Counted from the first letter of the stretch, positions 30,209 through 40,130 are shown. The stretch is DNA of 64,000 bases from Rhynchopus sp. YZ270_cl-10 (GCA_964035575.1 OZ037925.1:682001-746000); one strand, 5' to 3'. The notes: generated by a model from the letters alone, not told the origin. Made by a program: numbers and translations.

Positions 30209-30758
30209 GTGGAGATTGCACAACTGTGGCAACACAACCGAGGCAACTACACTACTCCAACAATTTCAGGGGCTCCGCTACCGTATAAAGTTCTGTTGCG
30301 GCGCAACAGAAGTCTGAAAAAAAAAAAAAAAAAAAAAAAAATCTCATGGTGTTGAACCACGGGAGTACCATGGGAACTGGGTTGCTGACCGCACCATCCA
30401 GGCTGTACCTCAATTTTTTTTTTGCCTGCGGCGCCATTTTTCCTTTTTTGCTCCGCAAAAAAGGATTCGATGTGTGACTCTGTGCTGAAAAAGCTAGATT
30501 TTTACACCGTGCCCTAAATTTTTTTTCGCCTGCGGCGCCATTTGTTTGATTTTTTTTTGCTCCGCAAAAAAAAATACAGTTCCCAATGTCCCTGGTCAGC
30601 AGGGCTGAAAAATTTTTGGGCACAAAAACAGCTGACCCCCCAATCTTGAAATCTGAATTCCTGGATAAGACACTGGCGCAGGGTTAAAAAAAAACCCCCG
30701 CAACAGAACTCAAAAAAAATCTGAAAACGTAGCGGAGGGGCTGAACAATTTATCAAAG
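30209..30758 (+). repeat. Family E repeat interrupted by a hAT-type MITE
   Basis: GTGGAGATTGCACAACTGTG, CACAACCGAGGCAACTACAC, TACTCCAACAATTT, then the 477-bp MITE, then AACAATTTATCAAAG. The break lies exactly at the duplicated AACAATTT. Confidence 0.9.
30267..30743. mobile_element. hAT-type MITE with 8-bp target duplication
   Basis: Terminal inverted repeats CAGGGGCTCCGCTAC and (reverse complement of right end) CAGCCCCTCCGCTAC. Flanked by AACAATTT at 30259-30266 and 30744-30751. CAG...CTG ends plus an 8-bp duplication are hAT hallmarks. The interior carries two copies of a TTGCCTGCGGCGCCATTT / GCTCCGCAAAAAA motif and no transposase. Confidence 0.9.
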
Positions 30759-30825
30759 AAAAAAACTAAAAAAAAACGAATGAATTGTCCTGTGAAGGTC
30801 TCATTCCTTTTTATATCCAAAAAAG

Positions 30826-30880
30826 GGTATGGTGCGGATCCTCGAGTGGTCTAAAACTAATGCCAAAAAGTGTTTCAAAA
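30826..30880 (+). repeat. Family D repeat (diverged)
   Basis: GTGCGGATCCTCGAGTGGTC, TAAAACTAATGCC, then TTTCAAAAAA. Confidence 0.55.
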
Positions 30881-31760
30881 AAAGGAAAATGTTTTATTGT
30901 GAAATCTATTCGTAGGGGGGGAGAGAGGGAGGGATGGGGATGTTATGATAGTATAATTGGATTTCCGCGGAAATGGTTCCAAGGCACAAAGGGCTCGCGA
31001 TTTTTATAAAAAATGAGATTGTTGAGTCTGTGTTGCGGCAGTTTATTGTGGAGTCCAAAATTTCCTTTTTATTTTAGATTTTTTTTTTAAATGGCAGTCT
31101 CCATCTTCTTTCTTTTGTAGATGTGCCACTGAAGAATGTTCTCTGAGGTTCTGGATAACCCACAGAAGCAATGCCTCCCCTGCCCCGCCATGTATGACGA
31201 GCCGTTTTACACTTTCGAAATGTTTTCGGAAATAGGTGTAAATCAATTTTGTCACAACAAAAAAAAAAAAAAAATGAGGGAACAAATGGTCATATCAAGG
31301 ATACACAAAAAGGCAGACGTCAGTCGAGGTTGTTGAACATAACCTATTAAGATTTAAACAAGCCCAAAGAGGGCTTCTGTTTATCTTGAAAACCATTTTT
31401 CTCGCTTTTTTTTTATTCTTTTTCCCCTTCCTTTTTTGCCGTCTCTTGGCTTTCAAGCAAGAAGATCGTCCCTATTTGTTTCCCCCCCCACCCTCTCTTT
31501 TTTTCCAAACATAACAAAAACTTCATAAAAATCCATTCAAACACCATTCCTTTTTTTCGTAACGATGTTGTGAAAAAAAAAAATCCTCCAATTCATCTTT
31601 CGATATTCTTTTTTGAAAAGTTGAAAAAAAAAAAATCACATTTTTTTGTGCACTTTTTTTTGTTTCGTTTTTCTTATTTTCATACAATGTAGTGCCCAGC
31701 ACTGTATCAAACGTTAGCTTTATTTCCCTCCTTTTCATCCCCCCTTCCCTCATTTATTTG

Positions 31761-31872
31761 GTGACTAAGGTGACTAAGCACGAGAGGCTTAGGATCATCT
31801 TATAAACCTTTCTTTATTTCACTTTCCACTTTTGCAGAGGTGACCAAGCACAACCGAGCGGCCTTAGTTTTG
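31761..31872 (+). repeat. Two tandem family A repeats
   Basis: First: GTGACTAAGGTGACTAAGCA, CGAGAGGCTTAGGATCATCT, TATAAACC and a pyrimidine tract ending CCACTTTTGCAG at 31837. Second: GGTGACCAAGCACAACCGAG, CGGCCTTAG. The first looks like a complete intron 3' end although no gene follows. Confidence 0.8.
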
Positions 31873-31974
31873 ATTTTCCGATATCATCTTTGCCCTCTAA
31901 GAAGTTCGACAACCCTTGTGAAAGAACGAAAATGCATTGCGTTTCACCGATACACCTATGGTGCAGGGGTGTAC

Positions 31975-32235
31975 GGGGCTAGTATATGGCTCCATAAACC
32001 CCCCACCCCCGACCCCAAAGGGTAACCTGAACAATTATTGAGATACTATCTAATATGCCCTAAGATGTTCTGTTCGATTTTTGTTTTCATGAATCCAGAG
32101 TAAAGTTTCTGAATTCATTAAAACAACAATCGAACAAACCATCCTAGTAGATGTTAAGATTATCACCCAATAGTATCTTGGATTACCTTTTTTTGGGGGG
32201 GTGAGGGGTTTATGGACTGAGCCATTATTGAGCAT
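31975..32235. mobile_element. Diverged foldback (long palindrome) element
   Basis: Arms centred near 32103: inner GTTCGATTTTTGTTTTCATG against the reverse complement of CATTAAAACAACAATCGAAC, outer GGCTCCATAAACCCC against GGGGTTTATGGACTGAGCC. Imperfect, so old. Family unknown. Confidence 0.6.
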
Positions 32236-32315
32236 TGCATTAGTAGGATAGCAAATGGTCTCCCCACACACACCCCTCCTTGACCACAGTGTATAAGGTA
32301 ATGCGCTTGCATTTT

Positions 32316-32471
32316 TGGTGTGATTCAGGGGGTACGGACAACCCACGGACAATCCACGGAAGAACCACGAGGGAACCACGGAGAACTGTTTCGGGCTATA
32401 TTAAGATTTGCGGAGCACCTTCGGGAGAACCACGGGGGAACCACGGAGAATCCGTCTGGGTGATCACACCA
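32316..32471. mobile_element. 156-bp MITE with TGGTGTGAT termini, copy 1
   Basis: Ends TGGTGTGAT...ATCACACCA, flanked by ATTTT on both sides (5-bp duplication). The interior repeats GAACCACGG units. Nearly identical in length and sequence to the copy at 35492. Confidence 0.85.
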
Positions 32472-32521
32472 ATTTTTCAATGTCTCTTTTTGTTCTTTCA
32501 TTCCCCCCCCTTTTTTTTTTT

Positions 32522-32560
32522 GATGTATGTGTGAGAGAGGTATATTCATCAACGATTCTC
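32522..32560 (+). repeat. Family B hairpin
   Basis: GATGTATGTGTGAGAGAGGT, ATATTCATCAACGATTC: GTAT/ATAT-type stem, GAGAGAGG loop, TTCATC tail. Confidence 0.7.
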
Positions 32561-32846
32561 TATCCCCTCTTTTATAAGATGTGTTGCGCCCACTGCGAAG
32601 CCCTCATTCATCTCGACTTTTTTTTTGCATTTTTTTTCTTCATTATTGTACTTTCACTGCAAGATGAGGGTCGCCCTTTGGTGAGGCTATCATTTGTCTT
32701 TCACGAGCTTCGTTTTGTTTTTTTTTTTGTTTGTTTTTCTTTTTTTACCATTTTTCTTTTTCGTTTATGTCAGAGAAAGAAGAAAAATAAAACATTGGGT
32801 TTACCCAGTTTTGATCCATTGTTTATTTTTACTATTTCTCTATTAA

Positions 32847-32893
32847 GATGACCAAGCATGAGAGAGACTTGGGTTCATATTTTAAACTCTTTT
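32847..32893 (+). repeat. Family A repeat
   Basis: GATGACCAAGCATGAGAGAG, ACTTGGGTTCATATTTTAAA, CTCTTTTTG. Confidence 0.8.
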
Positions 32894-33123
32894 TGAAAGG
32901 ATGTCATTGTTTTTTGTGAGGTGGGATTCCTTAGAACGGGTGCATGTGTACTAAGTTATATTACCTCCCCCATTTCTAATCGCTGTCTCTCTGCCCCTCC
33001 CCACTCCCCTGACAAATACTTCCTTTCCTCAACGCAGTGCTTCACGCGTTCGCTTACTTCAATATTATTATCATTCTCCTCGAACGGTTCATATCCCCAG
33101 CCCCCTCCATCTACTGGTAGCTT

Positions 33124-33338
33124 TATTGCAATAAATTGCCCAATCAGATAACATGGTTTGTAGTCAGTCTGAGTCAGACTAATTTTTTGAGCTGAGGATC
33201 GGACACTTCTCGCGCTCGAGTGCGAGAGGGGTGCGAGATGAGTCAGTCTGACTCAGACTGACTACAAAACCATGATATAACATAATTGCAAGACGGCTGT
33301 ATTGTATTATGTATTACAATGGGCAATTTATCACAATA
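33124..33338. mobile_element. Nested palindromic MITE
   Basis: The inner arms (33152-33180 and 33241-33274) pair CATGGTTTGTAGTCAGTCTG with CAGACTGACTACAAAACCAT. The outer arms (33124-33142 and 33320-33338) pair TATTGCAATAAATTGCCCA with TGGGCAATTTATCACAATA. This could be one element inside another, or one double-armed foldback. No transposase. Confidence 0.8.
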
Positions 33339-33777
33339 CAGTTATTTACAACAACACCCCCCCCCAGCCTGAGGCATAGTTTTCATCTCTAATACTCCAC
33401 GATTTTTTTTTTCTTTCAATCTGTCAAATACGTCCTTTTCTTAGAAAAGGTAACCTTACAGCGATACAACAAACACATGGAAAGGGGAGGGGTAAAGAAC
33501 TAAGATGGATTTTTTTTTTTTTTTTGGAATTTCAAAAAAAAAACATAAGGAGGGTTTTTTTACCCTCGCCCCTCCTCCGATGATGTTTTCTTGAATCACT
33601 ATACACGACTTGAGGGTGAGGTGTACAATGCCAATCCTTGTTTTTTCTTCTTTTTCTTTTTGTTGCTGTATGTGTTTGCACCAACGTAGGGAGACGTACT
33701 CAGCTTTTTAAAACTGATATGTTTCTCTCTTTTTGTGGTTCTTTTTTGGGGGGGATTCGATAACCCCGCGGAGTGTC

Positions 33778-33822
33778 AGTGCCTGCGTCCCAGAGGCGCC
33801 TTACACTATCAACTTCACTTTT
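33778..33822 (+). repeat. Family C hairpin
   Basis: AGTGCCTGCGTCCCAGAGGC, GCCTTACACTATCAACTTCA, CTTTTTTT. Confidence 0.8.
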
Positions 33823-33837
33823 TTTTCTTTTTCGGGG

Positions 33838-33885
33838 GTAGATACACTGTCATGAGGGCTTTGTATTTCAAGTAAACTTTTTTCC
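33838..33885 (+). repeat. Partial family F repeat
   Basis: GATACACTGTCATGAGGGC, TTTGTATTTCAAGTAAACTT, TTTT. Confidence 0.75.
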
Positions 33886-34182
33886 CTACCTCTTTCACTA
33901 CCCCAAGTCGCATTTTATACCATTCCAAAAACTTCCCTCCATTTTCCCCCTATCCTGTACTGGTTTGTTCCGTCTTTTCGTCTTATACCCTTCCAAAACC
34001 CCCATTTTTTTAACGTTTTTTTTTTGTCTCCCCCTTTTTTTTCTTTGTTTTCAAAAAGAAATATTGTGCCCCCGATCAGAATTATGGGAAAAAAAATGTG
34101 ACATTGAGTGCACAACTCATATAGTACTCCCTCCCAAAGGAGGGGGGTACTTCGGAAGTACTTTTGTCTTCACAACAAAATA

Positions 34183-34242
34183 TAGTGGAGTTCATCCTCG
34201 GGGTGTCTACACTAATACAAAACCGAGTTTTCAAAAAAAAAA
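34183..34242 (+). repeat. Family D repeat
   Basis: TAGTGGAGTTCATCCTCGGG, GTGTCTACACTAATACAAAA, CCGAGTTTTCAAAAAA. AGTG pairs with CACT; the end is A-rich. Confidence 0.9.
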
Positions 34243-34306
34243 TAGAAATTTTCGGGGTTAGGATTTGATTAGCGATACATATTTTTTTTTTCACATTTGT
34301 CACAAT

Positions 34307-34349
34307 CGTGGCTGCTATCTAGTGATGGTGATCTATAATCAAACAAAAT
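34307..34349 (+). repeat. Family G repeat
   Basis: CGTGGCTGCTATCTAGTGAT, GGTGATCTATAATCAAACAA. Confidence 0.8.
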
Positions 34350-34356
34350 GTTTTGA

Positions 34357-34500
34357 TATTGCCTTCAGGATGACATGGAGTGTACAACCCTATCAATCGG
34401 GTAAAACCAATCTGTCTCACGACGGTCTAACTCCAGCTCACGTTCCCTGTTAGTGGGTGACCAATCCAACCCTTAGACAAATTCTGCTTCTGCAGTGGGG
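34357..34500 (-). rRNA. 28S rRNA fragment (domain V/VI junction), minus strand
   Basis: Reverse complement of the conserved large-subunit rRNA segment. On + it reads GTCTCACGACGGTCTAA, CCAGCTCACGTTCCC, TTAGTGGGTGACCAATCCAA and AATTCTGCTTC. In intact rRNA this lies directly 5' of the sarcin-ricin region found on the opposite strand at 40.0 kb. Fragment only. Confidence 0.9.
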
Positions 34501-34717
34501 TGATTGTCGACAACAACAAAAGGCCTAGACTGAAGGGCTTTTCCTATAACTGTCTTCCATTGCCTCAACGCTCTTTTCTAAGAATTTTCTTTCCTTGCAT
34601 TTTTTTGAAGGTACCTTAGGCCACCCAAATTTTTGGGTACGGAAAATAAAATGTGTAAAAAATATCACCCAAAAGATGGGTATTTTCCGTTTCTCACATC
34701 AAGATTTTTTTTTTGCA

Positions 34718-34775
34718 AGGTGACTAAGCACAGAGAGAGAGAGGCTAGGGTTCATCTTATAAACTTTTATTTTTG
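34718..34775 (+). repeat. Family A repeat
   Basis: GGTGACTAAGCACAGAGAGA, GAGGCTAGGGTTCATCTTAT, AAACTTTTATTTTT. Confidence 0.85.
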
Positions 34776-34848
34776 TTTATTTCTCTTTCCGCCATCGCCG
34801 AGTTTACAACGGAGGCCCCCACACCCCCCCGAGGGCAATCTTTTAAAG

Positions 34849-34890
34849 ATGACTAAGCACGCAAGGCTTCGGTTCATCTCAACCCTTTCC
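34849..34890 (+). repeat. Family A repeat
   Basis: GATGACTAAGCACGCAAGGC, TTCGGTTCATCTCAACCC. Confidence 0.8.
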
Positions 34891-34992
34891 CCCCTCCCCC
34901 ATACATGCTACTTTATCGAACACCATACCCCTGTTTCCAACCTATGCATGTTCGTCAAGTGCCCACCCTGTCTTTTGCATTTGGTGAAAGAA

Positions 34993-35040
34993 GGTGACTA
35001 AGCACAGCTAGGCTTAGGTCAGGGATATCAACCTTTCTTT
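34993..35040 (+). repeat. Family A repeat
   Basis: GGTGACTAAGCACAGCTAGG, CTTAGGTCAGGGATATCAAC, CTTTCTTTTG. Confidence 0.8.
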
Positions 35041-35301
35041 TGCTTCATTTGTGCTTTTTTGTTTTTTTTTGTTTTTTTTTTTTTTTGCTAGACACTTTTT
35101 AACAGCTCTTTCCCCCATTTCGAATGTGCGCGAAGCCGAAAAATTAAAAGGCGTTGCTCCCCTGAGGGAGCGATACATAGCACGGTCCGTAAACTCCCTC
35201 AAAAAAAGGTCACCTTTTTTGTCAAAATGTTCTGATATTTTCAAAAAAAAATTATGATTTTTTCCCCTCAGAAACCACATTCTGAGTTCGGATAAAAAAA
35301 C

Positions 35302-35368
35302 AGTGGAGATTGCACAACTGTGGCAACACAACCGAGGCAACTACACTACTCCAACAATTTATCAAAAA
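35302..35368 (+). repeat. Family E repeat
   Basis: GTGGAGATTGCACAACTGTG, GCAACACAACCGAGGCAAC, TACACTACTCCAACAATTTA, TCAAAAA. GTGGAG can pair with CTCCAAC. Confidence 0.9.
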
Positions 35369-35480
35369 TATCATAAAAAACGTTTTGGGTAGAAAATATC
35401 TAAAAATATCTAAAATATTTTGGAATCGACAAGAAGGGTGCCAAAAAACACATAATGCAACCGATTAGTGATCAAAAAAA

Positions 35481-35680
35481 GGTAACTAAGCTGGTGTGAT
35501 TCAGGGGGTACGGACAACCCATGGACAACCCACGGAAGAACCACGGGGGAACCACGGAGAACTGTTTCGGGCTATATTAAGATTTGCGGAGCACCTTCGG
35601 GGGAACCACGGGGGAACCACGGAGAATCCGTTTGGGTGATCACACCATAAGCACGGCGAGGCTTAAGTTCATCTCTAATA
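35481..35680 (+). repeat. Family A hairpin split by a 156-bp MITE
   Basis: GGTAACTAAGC at 35481-35491, MITE, then TAAGCACGGCGAGGCTTAAG and TTCATCTC. The insertion broke the stem at the duplicated TAAGC. Confidence 0.85.
35492..35647. mobile_element. 156-bp MITE with TGGTGTGAT termini, copy 2
   Basis: Same ends and interior as the copy at 32316, flanked by TAAGC duplications. The two copies differ at only a few sites, so mobilisation was recent. Confidence 0.9.
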
Positions 35681-36640
35681 ATAGTTCTTTTCTCTCCCCT
35701 CCTCTCTCCCTCCCCTCCCCCGGCCCCCCTTTTTTTGATAATCTGTTGGGTGTACCCAAAGGGTGTATATCTTCCGTGGCAAACATACTAGCTTATTCTG
35801 CTTCCTCCCCAGACACAGTATTTTTTTGAAAAAATATTTTCTTTCAAGGGTACATTTTTCGCACCCTCTTTACCTTCTTTTCGTTTTAGAAAAGAAAGTA
35901 TATGAAATAATTGTTTTCTTTCACCTTCTCTTTCTTTGTTAATCACGCACAATGGATGTACCCAATGTTGACAACGTTGCACGGGATCCATATTCCAGCA
36001 AAACCACCAAATGCTGATACACGTAGATTGTGTACCAGAAGCAACACATCACACAAAAAGTCTTTTTTTTTTTCGTCTACGTGCTGCGTCGACAGTAAAA
36101 TTTTTTCATTCAAAAAAAAAAAAATCTTACTTTTTAGTATTGTTCAAGGAGATTGTTACTCTCATTGAAAACTGGCAACACTTTTTACTGCAAGTGTTGT
36201 CTATAACCAAAAATTTTTTTTTTAGTATTGTTCAAAGGAGTTTTTCTGTTAGCTTTGTTTTTGCCCTTTTTTCATTCTTACCACCTTTTTTTGTTCGAGG
36301 AAAAAAAAGAAAAGTTGTTTCCCTCCAGAGATATCGTTTGAACCGCGTTGCAAAAGAAGGAGGAAGATGTGGGATTTCTGACTGCCACCCCACCAGCCCT
36401 CTTAGATTCTTCTTCGCAACGTTTTTTTTTTTTTTATCTCACCTCATGAAGGAGGAAATAGAAACAAATCATTTTGAACACACTTTTGCAGTTCTAGGGG
36501 ACGGAACCGCGCTGCAGAGCCACGCCTCACCAAAAAAACAGGTCGAGGTGTGTTGTGCGTTTCACCAACAACCTCCCTCTCCCAGGGGTTGTACCGGGTG
36601 CTGAGTGTTAAGTTTTTATTTCCCTTTTTTTTGTGATAAG

Positions 36641-36695
36641 GTGACTAAGCAGCGAGAGGCTTAGGATCATCTTGTAAACTTTTCTTTGTTTTACC
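36641..36695 (+). repeat. Family A repeat
   Basis: GTGACTAAGCAGCGAGAGGC, TTAGGATCATCTTGTAAACT, TTTCTTTG. Confidence 0.85.
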
Positions 36696-36871
36696 GTGCA
36701 TTCTCTTTCAAGGTGTGTGCTGTCCTCTCTCTGTGAGGGGGGTACATTTAACATGCCTTTTGACATTTCCTTTAAAGTATTATTCTTAGCATATCTGGCC
36801 AAAATCTGCAGGCTCGAAGTGGCATTTTATGACCACTTTCTTTGTCAAATGATCAAATTAGTCAACAAAAC

Positions 36872-36940
36872 AGTGGAGATTGCACAACGGTGGCAACACA
36901 ACCGAGGCAACTACACTACTCCAACAATTTATCAGCAAAA
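36872..36940 (+). repeat. Family E repeat
   Basis: GTGGAGATTGCACAACGGTG, ACCGAGGCAACTACACTACT, CCAACAATTTATCAGC. Confidence 0.9.
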
Positions 36941-37260
36941 ATAAAAAAAGTTAATTCTTTCTATTCTAGTCCATCTGGCCGCCATGCAAAGCCTGAAAAA
37001 GCGTTTGTTCTTCCATCAACGTAAAAGGCAGCTTTTTTCCGATTTGTCGTTTATTTCTTCAGGATTGACCTGAGCAACAAAAAAAATCAACAATAAAAAA
37101 AATCATCCTTTTTTTCTTTCAAGAAAGATAGAATCATTTTTTGATTGATCCCTCCTCCTATGCTATCAGATTGATTGCATATGTTGACATGCTCTTTCAC
37201 ATTTACCATTCTCTTGAAAAGTCAGTTTTTTTCGTTTTCTTTGTGTCTGTCTGCATAATT

Positions 37261-37315
37261 TAGTGGAGCGCATCCCTCGGGTGTCTACACTAATACAAAG
37301 TTTTTCAAAAAACTG
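37261..37315 (+). repeat. Family D repeat
   Basis: TAGTGGAGCGCATCCCTCGG, GTGTCTACACTAATACAAAG, TTTTTCAAAAAA. Confidence 0.9.
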
Positions 37316-37625
37316 ATTTTTCATGAGGAAAAAAAAAAAAAGTTTCCTTCCAGTTCTGCACAGTTGTAAAAAACTATCAAAACTGTCTCTCATTTAGGCG
37401 AGTTATATAGCTATGTTTGGGCTTCCTGTCTTCCGCCCTTTGCTTTTTAAAAGAAACCCATTTTTTTAAACCTCATTTGGTGACTCATTTGGTGCGTGAG
37501 GCTTACGTTAATCGTACACAGCATCATGCCCGCAATCCGTTGAGATGTCTGCACTAGCAATGCAATTTTTTTCTCTCTTTTTTCTTCTTTTTTACACCTT
37601 TGTTGTTTGGCCGCAGGGTACTTTT

Positions 37626-37692
37626 GTGCTTTCATCCGGATGGCTGGCATCGTACAGTGGGGTCTGTCAGAGGTGTGCCTGCATCACCATTT
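37626..37692 (+). repeat. Family H repeat
   Basis: TGTGCTTTCATCCGGATGGC, TGGCATCGTACAGTGGGGTC, AGAGGTGTGCCTGCAT. Confidence 0.8.
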
Positions 37693-37719
37693 ATTGCTTT
37701 TTCTTGCTTTTCTTTTTGC

Positions 37720-37762
37720 CACCATGGCGACGTGATGTCGTCTATAACCAAACAAAAGAAAT
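37720..37762 (+). repeat. Family G repeat with a changed stem
   Basis: ATGGCGACGTGATGTCGTCT, ATAACCAAACAAAAG. The stem is GACG/TGTC rather than TATC/GATA, but the tail is conserved. Confidence 0.65.
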
Positions 37763-37912
37763 TGTTGCCACGTTCTCGACAAAATTAAAAAAAATGAAAC
37801 ACCGTTGCTTCCTCCTTGATCAAAGCCACCACCCTTCCCCCAACAGATTATCAAAAAAAAGCAAAAAAAAAAAAAAGCAAAACCAAAACCAAAACAAAAA
37901 CAAACAAATGTA

Positions 37913-37968
37913 TAGTGGAGTTCATCCTCGGGTGTCTACACTAATACAAAACCAAGTTTTCAAAAACA
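37913..37968 (+). repeat. Family D repeat
   Basis: TAGTGGAGTTCATCCTCGGG, TGTCTACACTAATACAAAAC, CAAGTTTTCAAAAA. Confidence 0.9.
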
Positions 37969-38199
37969 AACTGCGCGCTGACCATCTGTATGGTGGCTGA
38001 CCATCAGATTTTTAGAGAAAAGGGTTATTTTTGAAGAGTGGAGATCACAAAGATGACTGGATATTAATGGTCGTGAATTTACCACAACTGCTACAAACGT
38101 GCTGCGAAATAGCGTCTCGCTCAGTCAATTTTTTTTTTTCAAAAATAAATATAAAAAAACCCAGCATTATGTGTATCCTTCTGTAGCACAAAAGGCTTG

Positions 38200-38345
38200 A
38201 ACCTTCGTCCCACCAAGGTGGGTACTTTAGGCGATTGTCTACACAAACATTTTAAAAAAGAAAAAAGGCTTCGACCACATTGAGTACATACCCTATTAGC
38301 CCACTTGGGGTTCTTAGGCGATTGTTGACACACAAAAAAAATATA
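38200..38345 (+). repeat. Two GGCGATTGT repeats with A-rich ends
   Basis: ACCAAGGTGGGTACTTTAGG, CGATTGTCTACACAAAC, and TTCTTAGGCGATTGTTGACA, CACAAAAAAA. Related to TAGGTGATTGTCGA...AAAA copies at 40310, 43165, 51160 and 53005. Confidence 0.6.
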
Positions 38346-38354
38346 GTGAAATAT

Positions 38355-38413
38355 ATAGGAGCACACTCTAGGGTGGCTACACTAATACAACCAAGTTTTC
38401 AAAAAAAAAAAAA
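38355..38413 (+). repeat. Family D repeat (CTCTAGGGTGGC subtype)
   Basis: AGGAGCACACTCTAGGGTGG, CTACACTAATACAACCAAGT, TTTCAAAAAAA. The same subtype occurs at 42466 and 51551. Confidence 0.85.
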
Positions 38414-39050
38414 CTTCCCCAGCATTGGGTGTAGTGCTGCACACATCCTCCTTTTTGATGGAGTCAGGTGTAGGGCGTCTCTACGACCCCATATACAGAA
38501 CTACCCCCAATTTTCCTGTCCACTTTCACCCTCCCCTTAACATCCGCTAAAAACGAACATAATCTCATTCGTACCTTTTCCTTGAAGATGGTTAAGGTTT
38601 TTTTTTCAAAAACTTCTCTTTTGTTTGCCGTGTTTCAAGGCTTCATACGCAAAGGGTGAATCAGTCGGGAGGTATGCCTGCATGACCACCCTGTATTTCT
38701 CTTCCCTTTTAGTGTGGAGGAGAAGGATTTGGTGCATTACTCACTGCGTCTGTACGCGCCTTTACGCGCCTATACGCGGGGTGAAAATCAGGTGGAAGAG
38801 AAATGCACAAGAAAAGTAAACTGCGTCAATTGATTCTTTTTTATATAACGATTCCCCACACTGTGCAGGCGCAGTATGCATGCATGCATGCCCCCCTCTT
38901 TTTTTTTTTTGAAACAGAAACTTTCAAATCCCCCCCTTTTTTTGACCCTGGTTCTGCGTCTTACCACTTTGTTCTAGCATATCTTCCCACAACAGCATGA
39001 TTTTTGTCAAATTTTATTTTTTTTTTCCCCCTCTCCCATATTTTGTCAAA

Positions 39051-39097
39051 GGTGACTAAGCACAGAGAGGCTTAGATGCGTCGCTTTTTAACTTTCC
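39051..39097 (+). repeat. Family A repeat
   Basis: GGTGACTAAGCACAGAGAGG, CTTAGATGCGTCGCTTTTTA, ACTTTCC. Confidence 0.85.
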
Positions 39098-39112
39098 TTT
39101 CTCCCCCCTTTT

Positions 39113-39260
39113 GATGTGTGTGTGCGAGACACATTTATCTTAAAATTTGATGAAGAAACAAGAGCACAAAGCAAACATAAACTTCATAAAAACCCATTCA
39201 AACCCCCCTTTTTGATGTGTGTGTACGAGACACATTAATTTTACAATTTTCTTTTCTTTT
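39113..39260 (+). repeat. Two family B hairpins
   Basis: GATGTGTGTGTGCGAGACAC, ATTTATCTTAAAATTT at 39113, and GATGTGTGTGTACGAGACAC, ATTAATTTTACAATTTTC at 39214. The GTGT/ACAC stem is perfect. Between them is AAACTTCATAAAAACCCATT, also seen at 31520 and 40683. Confidence 0.85.
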
Positions 39261-39381
39261 TTTTTTCTTTTCCGATCGTAAAAAGGAGGCCCGCACCAAC
39301 TCATTAGGGCGGCTTCACTATTTCAACACCCTTTTTTTTTTGTGTGTGCTCTCTGGGGAGGGGTTCGAAAACCAGAGAATC

Positions 39382-39432
39382 AGGGCCTGCGTCGCTGAAC
39401 GGTGTGGCGTTTTGCACATTTCAACTTCTCAA
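39382..39432 (+). repeat. Family C hairpin
   Basis: GGCCTGCGTCGCTGAACGGT, GTGGCGTTTTGCACATTTCA, ACTTCTC. Confidence 0.75.
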
Positions 39433-39547
39433 CTATGAGCAAATAATATCAAACACAACCCCCCCCATATTAGTACATTTTTAAAAGCAAAAAAAAAAGA
39501 GCACAAAGCAAAGATAACAACAAAACTTTAATTCAATCCATATTATT

Positions 39548-39650
39548 TTGTAGGACTGCATGGTTTTTGAGGGGTCCACCCGGTGCACCCCCCGGCCACA
39601 CAAAGGTACATTGTTCACGAGAGGTCTTTTTTTTGGATTTCAAGTCAAAA
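39548..39650 (+). repeat. Family F repeat
   Basis: TTGTAGGACTGCATGG, GAGGGGTCCACCCGG, AGGTACATTGTTCACGAGAG, GATTTCAAGTC. Confidence 0.8.
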
Positions 39651-39989
39651 AGTTATTTTGGTATTATTTGTCTGTCTTTACCTTTCCACCCCCCAATACC
39701 CTCTACTCTTTCCAAACCGCAAGAGGTAAGGGGGGGTTTTTTTTTGTGGATGTGTGTATACTTCACTATTCCTCCTCCCCTATCACCCTCCCAACCCTCA
39801 ACCCACCAAAAAAATAATCCGTTTTTTCATTTTTTTTCATTTCATCCCCACGGTTTGTTTTGTTGTGTTTTGTTGTTTTTTTTCTTCTTTTTTCTTTACC
39901 GTGATTCAGACTCTATTTATTCCTCAAATTGACCCCCACCCACCCTACTGTTGGAGAGAGAGCCCCTCGGGCGCCAGCGTATGTCGACA

Positions 39990-40130
39990 GCAATATGGGG
40001 TAGTACGAGAGGAACTCCCATTTTCTTAGTCCCTGGTATCTACGGTTGTCCGATCGGACAGTGCCGTGATGCTACCACTGGATGGATTATGGCTGAACGC
40101 CTCTAAGCCAGAACCCAGTCTAGAGACATA
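39990..40130 (+). rRNA. 28S rRNA fragment (sarcin-ricin loop region)
   Basis: AGTACGAGAGGAAC at 40002-40015 is the universal sarcin-ricin loop. It is followed by GTGATGCTACCACTGG, ATGGATTATGGCTGAACGCC and TCTAAGCCAGAACCCA, the expected downstream 28S sequence. A second short GAGGAACTCCCATTT occurs at 40173. Displaced fragment. Confidence 0.92.

Noticed and set aside
36011-36604. 197-residue open frame in the desert
   Set aside because: Phe/Lys/Ser-rich translation of T and A runs, with no domain or codon bias like the real genes.
34357-40130. A functional 28S rRNA gene
   Set aside because: Only two short fragments on opposite strands 5.5 kb apart; the rest of the molecule is absent from the window.
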